DNA of 64,000 nucleotides from TWA4 sp051879215 (GCA_051879215.1 JBJELP010000267.1:1-64000), one strand, 5' to 3'; positions 1 through 8,931 are shown, counted from the first letter of the stretch. Notes: generated by a model not told the origin, from the sequence alone. Numbers and translations are program-made.

Positions 1-20
1 AGAAAGAAAGGAGTAATTAT

Positions 21-650
21 ATGAAGGTTTTATTATTAAACGGCAGTCCCCATAAGAACAAATGTACATTTACAGCTTTGTCTATTGTCGCTGACCAGCT
101 GCAGGCCAATGGCATCGACACGGAAATTGTACATATCGCTGCAAAGCCCGTCAGAGGATGCAGCGGCTGCGGAAGCTGCCGGAAAAATGACAAAAAACGC
201 TGCATTTATCTGGATGGCGGCGTAAACGAAGTAATTGATAAACTGGAGTCTGCTGACGGTCTCATTGTCGGATCTCCGGTTTACTATGCATCCCCCAATG
301 GCACCGTACTTTCTTTCCTGGATCGTATGTTTTATGCCGGCGGCAGCTATCTGAGCAGCAAACCGGCGGCAGCCGTTGTTTCCGCCCGTCGTGCCGGTAC
401 AACAGCTTCTCTGGATGCCATCAACAAATATTTTACCATTAACCGTATGCCGATTGTTTCTTCCAATTACTGGAATATGGTACATGGCAGTACAGCAGAA
501 GACGTATTAAAGGATGAAGAGGGATGTCAGACCATGCGTATTCTGGCTGACCAGATGGCATGGATGCTGAAATGCATTGAAGCAGGCAAACAGGCAGGTA
601 TTGAGGTACCCGCCGGTGAACCGAAGATTGCCACCAACTTTATTCGCTGA
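21..650 (+). CDS. NADPH-dependent FMN reductase / iron-sulfur flavoprotein family
   Basis: A 209-residue cytoplasmic flavodoxin-fold protein expected to bind FMN and move electrons from NAD(P)H to an unknown acceptor. The N-terminal GSPHKNKCT loop (about residues 8-16) is the FMN-phosphate loop of the FMN reductase superfamily. A cysteine cluster (C47, C50, C53, C61) fits the compact Fe-S motif of iron-sulfur flavoproteins. SPVYYASPNG near residue 85 is the usual isoalloxazine-side loop. The start is fixed by AAAGGAG seven bases upstream. A strong hairpin terminator follows the stop, so the gene is probably monocistronic or the last of a unit starting outside the window. The family is clear; the electron acceptor is unknown. 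Confidence 0.85.
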   Translation: MKVLLLNGSPHKNKCTFTALSIVADQLQANGIDTEIVHIAAKPVRGCSGCGSCRKNDKKRCIYLDGGVNEVIDKLESADGLIVGSPVYYASPNGTVLSFLDRMFYAGGSYLSSKPAAAVVSARRAGTTASLDAINKYFTINRMPIVSSNYWNMVHGSTAEDVLKDEEGCQTMRILADQMAWMLKCIEAGKQAGIEVPAGEPKIATNFIR

Positions 651-652
651 TG

Positions 653-701
653 AAAAACGGACAGGCGGTATCCGGACAATGATGCAGTCTGTCCGTTTTT
701 T
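653..701 (+). terminator. Rho-independent terminator after the flavin reductase
   Basis: AAAACGGACAG pairs with CTGTCCGTTTT across a loop of about 25 bases and is followed by a T run, directly after the stop at 650. Confidence 0.75.
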
Positions 702-735
702 GCAACATATAATGCAGCAGAAAATGAGGAAATAT

Positions 736-1185
736 ATGAAACATCCAAAATCCGATACCGACTGTATTTCCGGAGGATCCACGAAAAAAACAGCAGCACT
801 GCTCCTGCTTCTGATAGCGATTATTGTGCTGTCCAGTATCGGCGGACTCTGGTATCTCTATCTGGGACCCGGTGCCTCTTCCGAACACGGACAGGCAGTC
901 ATTGCAGAAATATATCAGAACGGTGAAATAATCCATACCATTCATCTGGATACCGTAACAGAAAGTTATACCCTTCGAATTGACGGAGACAATGGAGCAT
1001 ACAATGTGATAGAAATCCACCCGGGTGAGATCGGTATATGTGAGGCCAGCTGTCCGGATGGTCTGTGTGTTAATATGGGATTCATCCATTCAGAAGTCTT
1101 ACCCATAACGTGTCTTCCCAACAAAGTGGTAATCCGCATCAGAAAGGGAGACAATCCGGAACACATCGATTCTGTGGTTTATTAA
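736..1185 (+). CDS. NusG domain II-containing membrane-anchored protein
   Basis: A 149-residue protein with one N-terminal membrane anchor (about residues 20-42, leucine/isoleucine rich) and an extracytoplasmic NusG-domain-II fold. The family signature cysteines are in CEASCPDGLC, followed by LPITCLPNKVVIRI. The ATG at 736 is preferred over the in-frame upstream start at 577, because GAGGA lies five bases before 736 and the upstream part overlaps the terminator of the previous gene. In Clostridia this family usually stands next to a Gx transporter gene, as here, and often near flavin or RNF-type redox genes. The biochemical role is unknown. Confidence 0.8.
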   Translation: MKHPKSDTDCISGGSTKKTAALLLLLIAIIVLSSIGGLWYLYLGPGASSEHGQAVIAEIYQNGEIIHTIHLDTVTESYTLRIDGDNGAYNVIEIHPGEIGICEASCPDGLCVNMGFIHSEVLPITCLPNKVVIRIRKGDNPEHIDSVVY

Positions 1186-1333
1186 ACCGAAACTCCTGCT
1201 GTGGTCCGGCAGAAATTTGTGAATTACGGTACAGCAATTACTGATTAACCAGCCATATCACCTGTCTGATTTTTCATCTGCTGCGTGATAGCCCGGATAT
1301 TTATTGTCCGATCTACTGGAAAAGGAAAAAGAT

Positions 1334-1852
1334 ATGAAAAATATAAGTCTGCAGAAAATGGTGGTTCTGGCAATGTTTTCCACTGTTGCCCTGACCATTT
1401 TTGTAATTGAATCCATGCTTCCTCCTCTGGCACCGATTCAGGGGGTCAAGCTGGGACTGGCCAATGTCATTACTCTGATATTGCTGATTTGTTTTAACGA
1501 ACGGGATGCCTTTCTGGTTCTTCTGGTTCGAATCATTCTGGGAAGCATCTGTGCCGGTCAGATGATGTCTTTTATGTACAGTCTTTGCGGCGGTCTTCTT
1601 TGTTTTCTGACCATGTCTCTGATCAATCGTCTTTTGAGAAAGCAGTATATTTTCATAACCAGTGTGTTCGGTGCTATTGCACACAATATCGGACAGCTGG
1701 GAGTGGCCATTGTTATGACAGGAAGTCTCAGCATTCTTCTTTATCTCCCGGTTATGATGATCAGTGCAGTTCTTACCGGCCTCTTTACCGGATTCTGTGC
1801 CTGGTTTACAGCACCCCGCCTGAAAAAATATTTAAAGAAAAATCATATCTGA
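1334..1852 (+). CDS. Gx transporter family protein (heptaprenyl diphosphate synthase component I-like)
   Basis: A 172-residue polytopic membrane protein with about five hydrophobic segments. The conserved PPLAPIQGVKLGLANVITL stretch after the first helix is typical of the Gx/HepS-like substrate-binding (S-component-like) membrane family. The start at 1334 is chosen because GGAAAAGGAAAAA lies just upstream; an earlier in-frame ATG at 1304 lacks a ribosome site. It follows the NusG-domain-II gene by about 150 bases, the usual pairing. The family has been annotated as heptaprenyl diphosphate synthase component I, but a small-molecule transporter role is more likely. The substrate is not known. 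Confidence 0.75.
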   Translation: MKNISLQKMVVLAMFSTVALTIFVIESMLPPLAPIQGVKLGLANVITLILLICFNERDAFLVLLVRIILGSICAGQMMSFMYSLCGGLLCFLTMSLINRLLRKQYIFITSVFGAIAHNIGQLGVAIVMTGSLSILLYLPVMMISAVLTGLFTGFCAWFTAPRLKKYLKKNHI

Positions 1853-1923
1853 TACTTTAAGAAAACGCCAATGATTCTCTGCTTTTTCTTTAGTGAGGAA
1901 ACCATACATCAATCTGCTGCAGT

Positions 1924-2585
1924 TCACAAAATCATCAGGATTCCTGCTGCAATTCCGGCCAGGAATCCGACCAGCACATCAGATGGATAATGCACGCCGC
2001 CCAATACCCTTACCAGAGACAGCAGAACACTCCAGAACAGAAACAATCCACCCAACGGAGGAATTACACTTAAAAATGCCATGGCAATCACAGTACAGGA
2101 AAAGATATGCCGGCTGGGCATGGACTGCCCTTTTGTATCCTTTGAAATCAGCGGATCCAGCTGCCAGGTTTCATAAGGACGGGGACGATTGATCCTTTTC
2201 CGAATCAGAGACAGCAATACGAAAGATACTGCCGGTATCAGCGCTGTCTTCCACACTCTGTCATCCTGATTCCACAGCAAAAAAAACAGAAATAACGGAT
2301 AGACCAGATATACCGTAGCGGTGAGAACCCGGTTGCTGTTCTTCAGAAAACGGATCCTCTTCGGGTGTGTTTGAAAAGGTGCTGTGATTCTGCTGTAAAA
2401 CACTTCATANNNNNNNNNNNNNNNNNNNNNNNNNNNNNNNNNNNNNNNNNNNNNNNNNNNNNNNNNNNNNNNNNNNNNNNNNNNNNNNNNNNNNNNNNNN
2501 NNNNNNNNNTCCTCTTCGGGTGTGTTTGAAAAGGTGCTGTGATTCTGCTGTAAAACACTTCATATTTTTGTTCCATAGGACTCAT
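1924..2585 (-). CDS. PAP2-family phosphatase, interrupted by an assembly gap
   Basis: A membrane-bound phosphatidic acid phosphatase / undecaprenyl-pyrophosphatase-like protein. The three PAP2 motifs are present: KRINRPRP (KX6RP type), PSRH (motif 2) and RVLGGVHYPSD (motif 3), between four or five hydrophobic segments. The reading frame enters the N run at 2410-2509. The 55 bases on both sides of the N run are identical, so collapsing them joins MSPMEQKYE in frame to the rest and gives a normal protein of about 168 residues. The start at 2585 has GGGAG eight bases upstream. Substrates of the family are lipid phosphates or undecaprenyl pyrophosphate; which applies here cannot be told. Confidence 0.8.
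2355..2564. repeat. Exact 55-bp duplication flanking the assembly gap
   Basis: Bases 2355-2409 and 2510-2564 are identical, and end and begin exactly at the N run. This is the signature of two de Bruijn contigs sharing a 55-base end k-mer that were scaffolded instead of merged. It is not a biological repeat. Confidence 0.9.
2410..2509. other. Assembly gap of 100 N
   Basis: Exactly 100 unknown bases, a standard scaffolding placeholder. Because the contig ends overlap by 55 bases, the true gap is probably zero and the real sequence is shorter by about 155 bases. Confidence 0.95.
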
Positions 2586-3028
2586 ATACACATCTCCCTT
2601 CCGGGTTTTTGTCTGCGATTTTTTATCCACGATTTTTCAACCCTTTTTCATACCCTTCTTCTGAATTATCCACTATTTTTTCTATTTTATCAACTGTTTT
2701 TACACACTGTATACACGGTTTTTCCACGCGGTATCAACAGGTTTTCCACACAAACAATATTGCCGTCCCATTTCAGCTTTTCCATTTGTATACGAAATCA
2801 GAAATACTGAGAATTATTATTCAGATAATCCTTCAGTTTACAAAATTCCTTTACAATGTTTGTCAATGCGAAAATCTCTATTCACAGATAACTAACATTA
2901 GTTTTAGAGTTATACACGCTTTTTCAACGTGAAATGCAAGTTTATCCACAAGTTATTCACATTTCACTGAAAAAACTCGGTTTTTTGTGGATAATTTTCT
3001 ATTATTCTATTTCTGATCCATCTGCAGT
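2586..3028. other. AT-rich non-coding region with a DnaA-box cluster (oriC-like or DnaA-binding locus)
   Basis: No credible gene lies in these 443 bases. Three perfect DnaA boxes (TTATNCACA) lie at 2942-2950, 2953-2961 and, reversed, at 2986-2994. One-mismatch boxes lie at 2623-2631, 2666-2674, 2742-2750, 2878-2886 and 2910-2918. Several weaker ones lie at 2687-2750. Almost all point the same way, as in origin arrays. A 14-bp inverted repeat AACTAACATTAGTT sits at 2890-2903. The region lies between the divergent starts of the PAP2 gene side and the end of pflX. No dnaA, dnaN, rpmH or gyrase gene is nearby, so a secondary DnaA-binding cluster is as likely as a true origin. Confidence 0.65.
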
Positions 3029-3916
3029 CTATTTTAATCCTTCATAATCAAAGGCAGGTATGAAGCTTTCTTCTGCAGTTTCGCCTTCCTGGACAAATCC
3101 CTGTTCAATTCCCAGTTCCACAGCATAATCAATGAGTTTCTCATATTCCCGTTCAGTCAGCTTCCTCTGAAGCTCCGGATAATCCGGCAGTTCATTGCAG
3201 GGGGTATACTGGTTCATGATGCTGATATAAATATGATTTCCCCATGTTTTATGCAGATACCGCAAGATCGCCTTAGAGTCAATCATTCCGCCCGGCAGCA
3301 TGAGATGTCTGACAATAACCCCTTTTTTCATCAGTCCATCTTTCACAATGGGATCTCCCACCTGACGCACCATCTCTTCCAGCGCTTTCACTGCAACCTC
3401 AAAATAATCCGGAGCATTGGCATACCTTGCACTTCGCATGCTGCTCCGATATTTCATATCCGGCAGGTAAATATCCACCAGACCGTCCAGCAGTTTCAAA
3501 ACCTGCACTTTTTCATAGCTTCCCGTGTTGTATACCACAGGGATGGTCAGGTTATAATTCCTGGCCCGTTCCAGCGCCTTTACAATCTGAGGAACATAGT
3601 GACTTCCGGTAACCAGATTAATATTGTGGGCACCTTTTTCCTGCAGCATCAAAAACAACTCTGTCAGTTTTTCATTGCTGATCACCATGGCTGTTTCCCC
3701 TGCTGCAATGGTCTGATTCTGACAGAATACACAACCCAGATTGCAGCCGGAAAAGAATACAGTTCCTGATCCGTTTGTTCCGGACAGAACCGGTTCCTCC
3801 CACATATGAAGCGCTGCTCTGGCAGCTGTGATCTCCCATGGACTTCTGCAATAACCGTAATTCTGATTTTCCCGAACTGCATTACACCGTCTGGGACATA
3901 GATTGCAGTGTTTCAT
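3029..3916 (-). CDS. pflX: PflX-type radical SAM protein (putative pyruvate-formate-lyase-activating-like enzyme)
   Basis: A 295-residue radical SAM enzyme of the COG1313/PflX group. The SAM-cluster motif CNLGCVFC (C58, C62, C65) binds the 4Fe-4S cluster that cleaves S-adenosylmethionine. An N-terminal cysteine set (C4, C7, C11, C23 in CNLCPRRC...GYC) is typical of this group and may bind a second cluster. The length is normal. The start is supported by AAGGAG nine bases upstream. The target protein or substrate of PflX proteins is not established, and no glycyl-radical enzyme gene is adjacent. The upstream side carries a palindromic repeat (3947-4114). Confidence 0.8.
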   Translation of the reverse strand: MKHCNLCPRRCNAVRENQNYGYCRSPWEITAARAALHMWEEPVLSGTNGSGTVFFSGCNLGCVFCQNQTIAAGETAMVISNEKLTELFLMLQEKGAHNINLVTGSHYVPQIVKALERARNYNLTIPVVYNTGSYEKVQVLKLLDGLVDIYLPDMKYRSSMRSARYANAPDYFEVAVKALEEMVRQVGDPIVKDGLMKKGVIVRHLMLPGGMIDSKAILRYLHKTWGNHIYISIMNQYTPCNELPDYPELQRKLTEREYEKLIDYAVELGIEQGFVQEGETAEESFIPAFDYEGLK

Positions 3917-3946
3917 CGCATTCTCTCCTTAAAAAAGCTGTTACAT

Positions 3947-4114
3947 TTTTCGTCCAGCTCCCGTTTCAGCCCATAAGTCTCCTTCGGTACCCGCTCTCGC
4001 TCAGGTCCAAACGCAGCGGATTCTAAGCTCTCGAACTTCCCTGGATGAAGTCCGATCACTAAGAACCGGCGTTTGAAATGGTACCTTCAGGAGATTTTGG
4101 GCTTTCACTGGGAC
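3947..4114. repeat. Palindromic intergenic repeat, copy A
   Basis: About 168 bases closely matching 49749-49917, and in its right half matching the reverse complement of 52328-52402. The element is an imperfect palindrome: a left arm (CCAGCTCCCGTTTCAG...) and a right arm (...GGGCTTTCACTGGGA) that would fold into a long hairpin. Blocks shared by all arms include CTAAG.ACCGGCGTTTG and GGAGAT. It lies between pflX and the end of the LTA-synthase-like gene. The reading frame is not conserved between copies, so it is unlikely to code for protein. Confidence 0.75.
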
Positions 4115-4150
4115 AATAAAAGAAGCTGCCGCTGGTGCGACAGCCCTTTC
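4115..4150 (-). terminator. Terminator of the LTA-synthase-like gene
   Basis: Read on the minus strand, GCTGTCGC-ACCA-GCGGCAGC forms a stem followed by TTCTTTTATT, about 40 bases after the stop of the gene at 4186. Confidence 0.65.
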
Positions 4151-4185
4151 TAAAAAGACTATTTAAACAGATTATTTAACCGGAT

Positions 4186-6243
4186 CTAATTTTCTCCGCC
4201 GAAGATATCATCCCAGTAATCGTAATCCAGAAGCATCTTGGATAAGGTAAAGCGGTTCTTTACCGTCTTCTTGATTCGATCACTGTAACTCTGCTTCATG
4301 TCTTCACTCCAGCTCTGGCTTTCTTCGGAATAGAATGTCAATTCCTTCTTTGATGCATTATAAACAGCGTGTTCTGTCTTCCAGCTGTAATTGGTCCAGA
4401 TGACGATATGATCGGTATCTGCAAATACATCCCGTCCTGCCAGCAATCTGGAATCGTATTCCACGCCAAACAGATTGGACAGAGTCGGAAGAATATCCAG
4501 ACTGTATACGGGATAACTGATTTCCTTCTGCATATCTTTATTTTCCCCTTCCAGACATCCGGACCAGAGAATTAAAGCATTCTTATCCCGATTAAACTGG
4601 TCAATCTGATCTTCCGGCATACCGTACAGTTCCGGCAGATAGTTTTTGTCGTTGCCCCAGGTATCGCCTTCTTCCAGACCGTAAGGATAATGGTCAGTGG
4701 ACAGACAGATGACGGTATCATCTGCGATTCCTGCCTCTTCCAGCTGTCTGACCAGACTTTCCAATGCATATTCCAGTTCCAGATTGCATGCAATATACGC
4801 TTTAATGGTATCGGAACCTTCTACGCTTTCCACTTTATCGCGGTTTTTCGCACTCATCTTATTGCCGGTGAAAGAGTAACCGCAATGACCGGAAACAGTC
4901 ATATAGTAAATGCAGAAGGGCTGCTGATTGATATACTGCGGAGCGGTAAAATCAATCATCTCCAGATCGCTTTCCGGCCAGGTCTTTGTAACGCCCTCTT
5001 CCATACCATTGCCCATACCGATAAATTTGGAATATCCAAGATTTTCATGGGTTTCATTTCTTCCGTAATACGTATAGCTGTTATTGTGATATGCCAGCGT
5101 GGTATATCCAAGACGCTGCATATCATTACCAATGGTCAGATACATATTATGATCAGATGTTTTCCGGATACTCTTAACACCATCGGTGGGAATCAGACCG
5201 GTTAATACGGAGTATTCGCCGGTGGATGTACTTCCGCCCCATGCAGGCTGATAGTAGTCCGAGAAATAAAAGCCGTTGTGAATCAGACGGTACAGAGTGG
5301 GGGTAAGTTCCGGACTGACTGCGTACTGGCTGAAGCCTTCCGCACAGATCAGAATCAGATTTTTGCCTTTAAAAAGGCCGGTATATTCATTCTGTTTGGT
5401 ACCCTGCTCGGTACTCAGCCACTGGTAAAGACCCTGAAGATCGGACTTGTTTGTTTCCGATGCCAGTTTTTCAAAATCAATATCCATGGTATTGGGTTCC
5501 CATACCACAGGTGCTTCTGTTTCCTCTGCAGAAGGACTTTCTGATGCCTCACCGGTATTGGGATCGGTATTCTCAAAAGAAGCTCCCGCATTTTTATTCT
5601 TTGCCTCCAGACGCATGGCGGGCATCAGACCGAATGTACGAACGGCATTGTCAAACTGATAGTTTTCTTTATAGACCGGATCGCCCTTTGCCAGCAGATT
5701 GCCTCCCAGATAAAGAATCAGTGAGCAGATCAGAACAAGAACAGGAAAATGCGGTCTCATCCGTTTATTGGTGATGATTGCTCTGCGGAAAATCCACACC
5801 AGTGCCACAGGAAGCAGATACAGGAGAATAATGTACCAGCCTTTTACAACTGTGATGACAACCGAACCGGCGAAATCACCTGCCACATCACCGGCTCCGG
5901 TCAATATGGATTCCAGTGTCATGTATACCTGAAATGCTTTTCCTACAAAAAACTCGGTACCGATCAGCAGTGCTTCTACGGCAAACACAATCACAGTATA
6001 CCAGCTGCGGAACTTTCTGCCGGGCAGTACCAGATAAATAACCAGCTCCAGGCCGCCAAGGGCAATGGTAAACAGCAGGAACGTAAAGAAATTACCTGCC
6101 CCCGCTCCCCCTAAAAGTTTTAGAATCAATTCATCATAAAGCAATACCAGGGGAAACAGCAGACAGCTTGCCCACTGCAGGGTTTCGTTCCCTTTTTTCC
6201 CTCTGTTCCAGTTAATCTTATAATTTTTCCGATTACTCTTCAT
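4186..6243 (-). CDS. LTA synthase / phosphoglycerol-transferase-like sulfatase-fold membrane protein
   Basis: A protein of about 685 residues. Five hydrophobic segments in the first 190 residues are followed by a large extracellular sulfatase-fold domain. LILICAEGFSQYAV corresponds to the metal-binding start of the domain. GGSTSTGEY supplies the likely nucleophile threonine (about residue 339), as in LtaS where a threonine is glycerophosphorylated. STDHYPYG carries the Asp-His metal ligands near residue 520. The family transfers phosphoglycerol (or phosphoethanolamine) to cell-surface polymers. The start is placed at 6243, where GGAG sits eight bases upstream, not at the longer 6291 option. 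An acidic Ser/Glu-rich linker near residue 230 separates the membrane part from the catalytic part. Confidence 0.8.
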   Translation of the reverse strand: MKSNRKNYKINWNRGKKGNETLQWASCLLFPLVLLYDELILKLLGGAGAGNFFTFLLFTIALGGLELVIYLVLPGRKFRSWYTVIVFAVEALLIGTEFFVGKAFQVYMTLESILTGAGDVAGDFAGSVVITVVKGWYIILLYLLPVALVWIFRRAIITNKRMRPHFPVLVLICSLILYLGGNLLAKGDPVYKENYQFDNAVRTFGLMPAMRLEAKNKNAGASFENTDPNTGEASESPSAEETEAPVVWEPNTMDIDFEKLASETNKSDLQGLYQWLSTEQGTKQNEYTGLFKGKNLILICAEGFSQYAVSPELTPTLYRLIHNGFYFSDYYQPAWGGSTSTGEYSVLTGLIPTDGVKSIRKTSDHNMYLTIGNDMQRLGYTTLAYHNNSYTYYGRNETHENLGYSKFIGMGNGMEEGVTKTWPESDLEMIDFTAPQYINQQPFCIYYMTVSGHCGYSFTGNKMSAKNRDKVESVEGSDTIKAYIACNLELEYALESLVRQLEEAGIADDTVICLSTDHYPYGLEEGDTWGNDKNYLPELYGMPEDQIDQFNRDKNALILWSGCLEGENKDMQKEISYPVYSLDILPTLSNLFGVEYDSRLLAGRDVFADTDHIVIWTNYSWKTEHAVYNASKKELTFYSEESQSWSEDMKQSYSDRIKKTVKNRFTLSKMLLDYDYWDDIFGGEN

Positions 6244-6492
6244 TTTCATTTCTCCATATTTCTGACTTCTGTAACATGAAAACAACTGCACTGAAATCCG
6301 TACAGCTGTTGTCTATCTTATGAACAATACCGAACCTTTCCGACTTGTCGGTGACAAAAGGATATATCCCATGATACAGGCTTTCCGGTCGGAAATCGCG
6401 TATAGTATAACATAACCTCATTCGGATTGAAAGCTTTATCCATATGATTTTCCTGTAAACAAAATTAAGTTTTTATTAAGGAATATTTACTA

Positions 6493-7902
6493 TCATTCTT
6501 TTCTTTCAAGTTTTGCTATGCATTCCACCCCGGTGGTATGGGGAAACATATCCACAGGCTGAACCTTTACAGTCTGATATCCGTGGGCATCCAGATACTG
6601 CAGGTCTCTGGCCAGTGTAGAAGAATTGCAGGACACATAGACGATCCGGTCCGGATTCATCTTTACCATTGTTTCCAGAACGATTTCCTCACAGCCTTTT
6701 CTGGGCGGGTCGGTAACGATTACATCTGCATGAATTCCGTCTTTCTGATATCGTTCCGGAAGTACCTCTTCTGCCTTACCCACATAAAATTCCGCATTGG
6801 AGATCTGATTGTTTGCCGCATTGATCCGGGCATTTTCAATGGCTGCGGGAACGATCTCCACCCCGTATACCTGTTTTGCCTGACGGGCAAGGAATAAGGA
6901 AATGGTACCGGTACCGCAATACAGATCCCACACGGTTTCCTGTCCGGTCAGTTCCGCAAATTCCAGAGCCTTTCCATACAGAACTTCTGTCTGCAGAGGA
7001 TTGACCTGGAAGAAGGACTGGGCTGATATCCGATAGGATATCGATCCGATCCGGTCCGTAATGTAGTCCGGTCCATAGAGGGAAACCATGGTGCTTCCCA
7101 GAATCACATTGGTTCTGGATGAATTGATATTGAGACAGATACTGGTCATTCCATCCACCTGACAAAGCATCCGGATCAGAGCATCCACTGCGGCAGCAGA
7201 TCTTTGTTTTTTGCTGTTTACAACCAGACACACCATGATTTCTCCGGTATGGTGACCGCTTCGGATCATGATGTGGCGCAGGTACCCCTGTCCGGTGGTT
7301 TCATTGTATGCCGGAATCCGATATGTTATCATCCAGTTTCGAATGATTTCAATGATTTCTTCATTGACCGGCTGTCCGATGTGGCAGACCGGTGTTTCAA
7401 TGATGGAATGGGTTCTGCCTGCGTAGAATCCGATACAGATCTGTCCATCCTTTCCCTCTCTTACAGGATACTGTGCTTTATTCCGGTAATTCCAGGGACC
7501 CTGACCGGATTCCGACTTCATCCCGATAGTGTCAAGAACCGGTACATCCGGCAGATGGCCCAGCCGGCTCATATGGGCTTTTACTTTATCGGTTTTGAAT
7601 TTTAACTGGGCAGCATACTCCATGGCCTGAATCTGACATCCTCCGCAGGGAGCTGCTGCAGGACATCTGGGTTCTGTGCGCTGGGCGGATGCTTTGCGAA
7701 GTTCCAACATCCGTGCAAACCCATATCCTTTTTTTACTGCAGTCACTTTTGCCAGTACTTCATCTCCCGGCAATGTATCTTTAATAAACAGGGTAAAGCT
7801 GTCGGCTTTGCCGATTCCTTCGCCCTCTTCACTGATATCTGTAATGGAAACCAGCACCTGGTCATTTTTCTGAACAGGTGCTGTGATTGTTTTTTTACTC
7901 AT
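6493..7902 (-). CDS. rlmD: 23S rRNA (uracil-5-)-methyltransferase RlmD/RumA family
   Basis: A 469-residue SAM-dependent methyltransferase predicted to methylate C5 of a uridine in 23S rRNA. An N-terminal TRAM domain (about residues 8-68) is followed by a 4Fe-4S cysteine set (CPAAAPCGGC near residue 80). The SAM-binding motif is DLYCGTGTISL, DPPRKGC follows, and the catalytic cysteine is in VSCNSSTLARDL near residue 423. The start at 7902 (MSKKTITAP) is preferred: GGGAG lies upstream, and the longer in-frame extension would overlap yhaM. It follows yhaM by 76 bases on the same strand. RlmD and RlmCD cannot be separated by eye. Confidence 0.88.
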   Translation of the reverse strand: MSKKTITAPVQKNDQVLVSITDISEEGEGIGKADSFTLFIKDTLPGDEVLAKVTAVKKGYGFARMLELRKASAQRTEPRCPAAAPCGGCQIQAMEYAAQLKFKTDKVKAHMSRLGHLPDVPVLDTIGMKSESGQGPWNYRNKAQYPVREGKDGQICIGFYAGRTHSIIETPVCHIGQPVNEEIIEIIRNWMITYRIPAYNETTGQGYLRHIMIRSGHHTGEIMVCLVVNSKKQRSAAAVDALIRMLCQVDGMTSICLNINSSRTNVILGSTMVSLYGPDYITDRIGSISYRISAQSFFQVNPLQTEVLYGKALEFAELTGQETVWDLYCGTGTISLFLARQAKQVYGVEIVPAAIENARINAANNQISNAEFYVGKAEEVLPERYQKDGIHADVIVTDPPRKGCEEIVLETMVKMNPDRIVYVSCNSSTLARDLQYLDAHGYQTVKVQPVDMFPHTTGVECIAKLERKE

Positions 7903-7978
7903 ATAAACTGATTCTCCCTGTCTCTGTATCCATCTCACTTCCCAGAACCGCTTCCGGTCATGGGCATATTTCCGAAAT

Positions 7979-8923
7979 TTACAGAGGCGTTGTACGTTTG
8001 AAATTACTCTCCAGAAGTCTGTTGTATCCCAGCCATTCGCTGTCGCAGTTGTTGTTCTCCAGCATCTCACGCATGGTCTCCAGTTTTGCATCAGTATTGT
8101 CTGCAAAATTCAGAGCTGCTGCTTCAATCATGGCCGGTTTCTTCGGGGATCCGTATTCCAGCTCGCCGTGATGGGCCAGAATACAATGGCGCAGTTCATT
8201 GGCTGTTTTAACCGGAAACGCAGGAATTTTACGGATATGTTCGCCCACCATCTCTGCTCCGATCACAATATGGCCCAGAAGCTGGCCGTCCTCTGTATAA
8301 TCATTCTCCGGAAATGCAGATAATTCTCTGGTTTTTCCGATATCATGAAGCATGGCTGCAGTCAGCAGCAGATCCCGGTTGAGAACCGGATATTGTCTGC
8401 AGTAGAAATCACACAGTCTGGTCACACCCAGGGTATGTTCCAGAAGTCCTCCCACAAAGCTGTGATGTACGCTTTTGGCAGCAGAGTGCTGACTGAATGT
8501 TCGGGCCAGTTCCTTATCCTCCACAAAAAAGCTTCGCAGCAGGGTACGCATCTTCGGATTGCCGATGCTGTCCACGAATCCCAGAAGCTCTTTGTACATT
8601 TCATTGACAGAGAAACGGCTGCAGGGCAGATAGTCCTGCGGATTGTACTCTCTTTCATCCGCAATGCGCACTCTTCTGACATTCAGCTGAAGGCTGCCCT
8701 GAAAGCTGGTAACCTCTCCTTCAATCTGGATATAGTCCATGGCTTCAAAATGATTGATTCCATTGCTCAGATCCCATATTTTGGCATCAATTGTGCCTGT
8801 TTTGTCCTGAAGGATCAGTGAAAAATAGTTTTTTCCGGTTTTGGACCGGAGTGCCTGTTTCTGTTTGCAGAGATATATATCATTGGTACGATCTCCTTCA
8901 CGCAGATTTCCGATAAATTTCAT
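7979..8923 (-). CDS. yhaM: 3'-5' exoribonuclease YhaM family (OB-fold plus HD domain)
   Basis: A 314-residue protein with an N-terminal OB-fold (about residues 15-90, SLILQDKTGTIDAKIWD) and an HD phosphohydrolase domain (SVHHSFVGGLLEHT, then MLHDIGKT with H192-D193). This is the YhaM layout; YhaM trims single-stranded RNA and DNA from the 3' end in Gram-positive bacteria. The ATG at 8923 matches the family N terminus, yet the best ribosome site (AAGGGAGGAA at 8947-8956) is about 25 bases away. The bases between contain a perfect hairpin, GCAGCC-AAT-GGCTGC on the minus strand, that could shorten the effective spacing. An ATG inside the hairpin is out of frame. Confidence 0.88.
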   Translation of the reverse strand: MKFIGNLREGDRTNDIYLCKQKQALRSKTGKNYFSLILQDKTGTIDAKIWDLSNGINHFEAMDYIQIEGEVTSFQGSLQLNVRRVRIADEREYNPQDYLPCSRFSVNEMYKELLGFVDSIGNPKMRTLLRSFFVEDKELARTFSQHSAAKSVHHSFVGGLLEHTLGVTRLCDFYCRQYPVLNRDLLLTAAMLHDIGKTRELSAFPENDYTEDGQLLGHIVIGAEMVGEHIRKIPAFPVKTANELRHCILAHHGELEYGSPKKPAMIEAAALNFADNTDAKLETMREMLENNNCDSEWLGYNRLLESNFKRTTPL

Positions 8924-8931
8924 AATATGTC

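Noticed and set aside
2343..2630. Frame reading through the N run
   Set aside because: Produced by translating N and a duplicated contig end; replaced by the merged PAP2 gene.
2586..3028. Firm call of chromosomal oriC
   Set aside because: DnaA boxes are present, but no replication genes flank them and gene direction argues against it; kept only as a finding.
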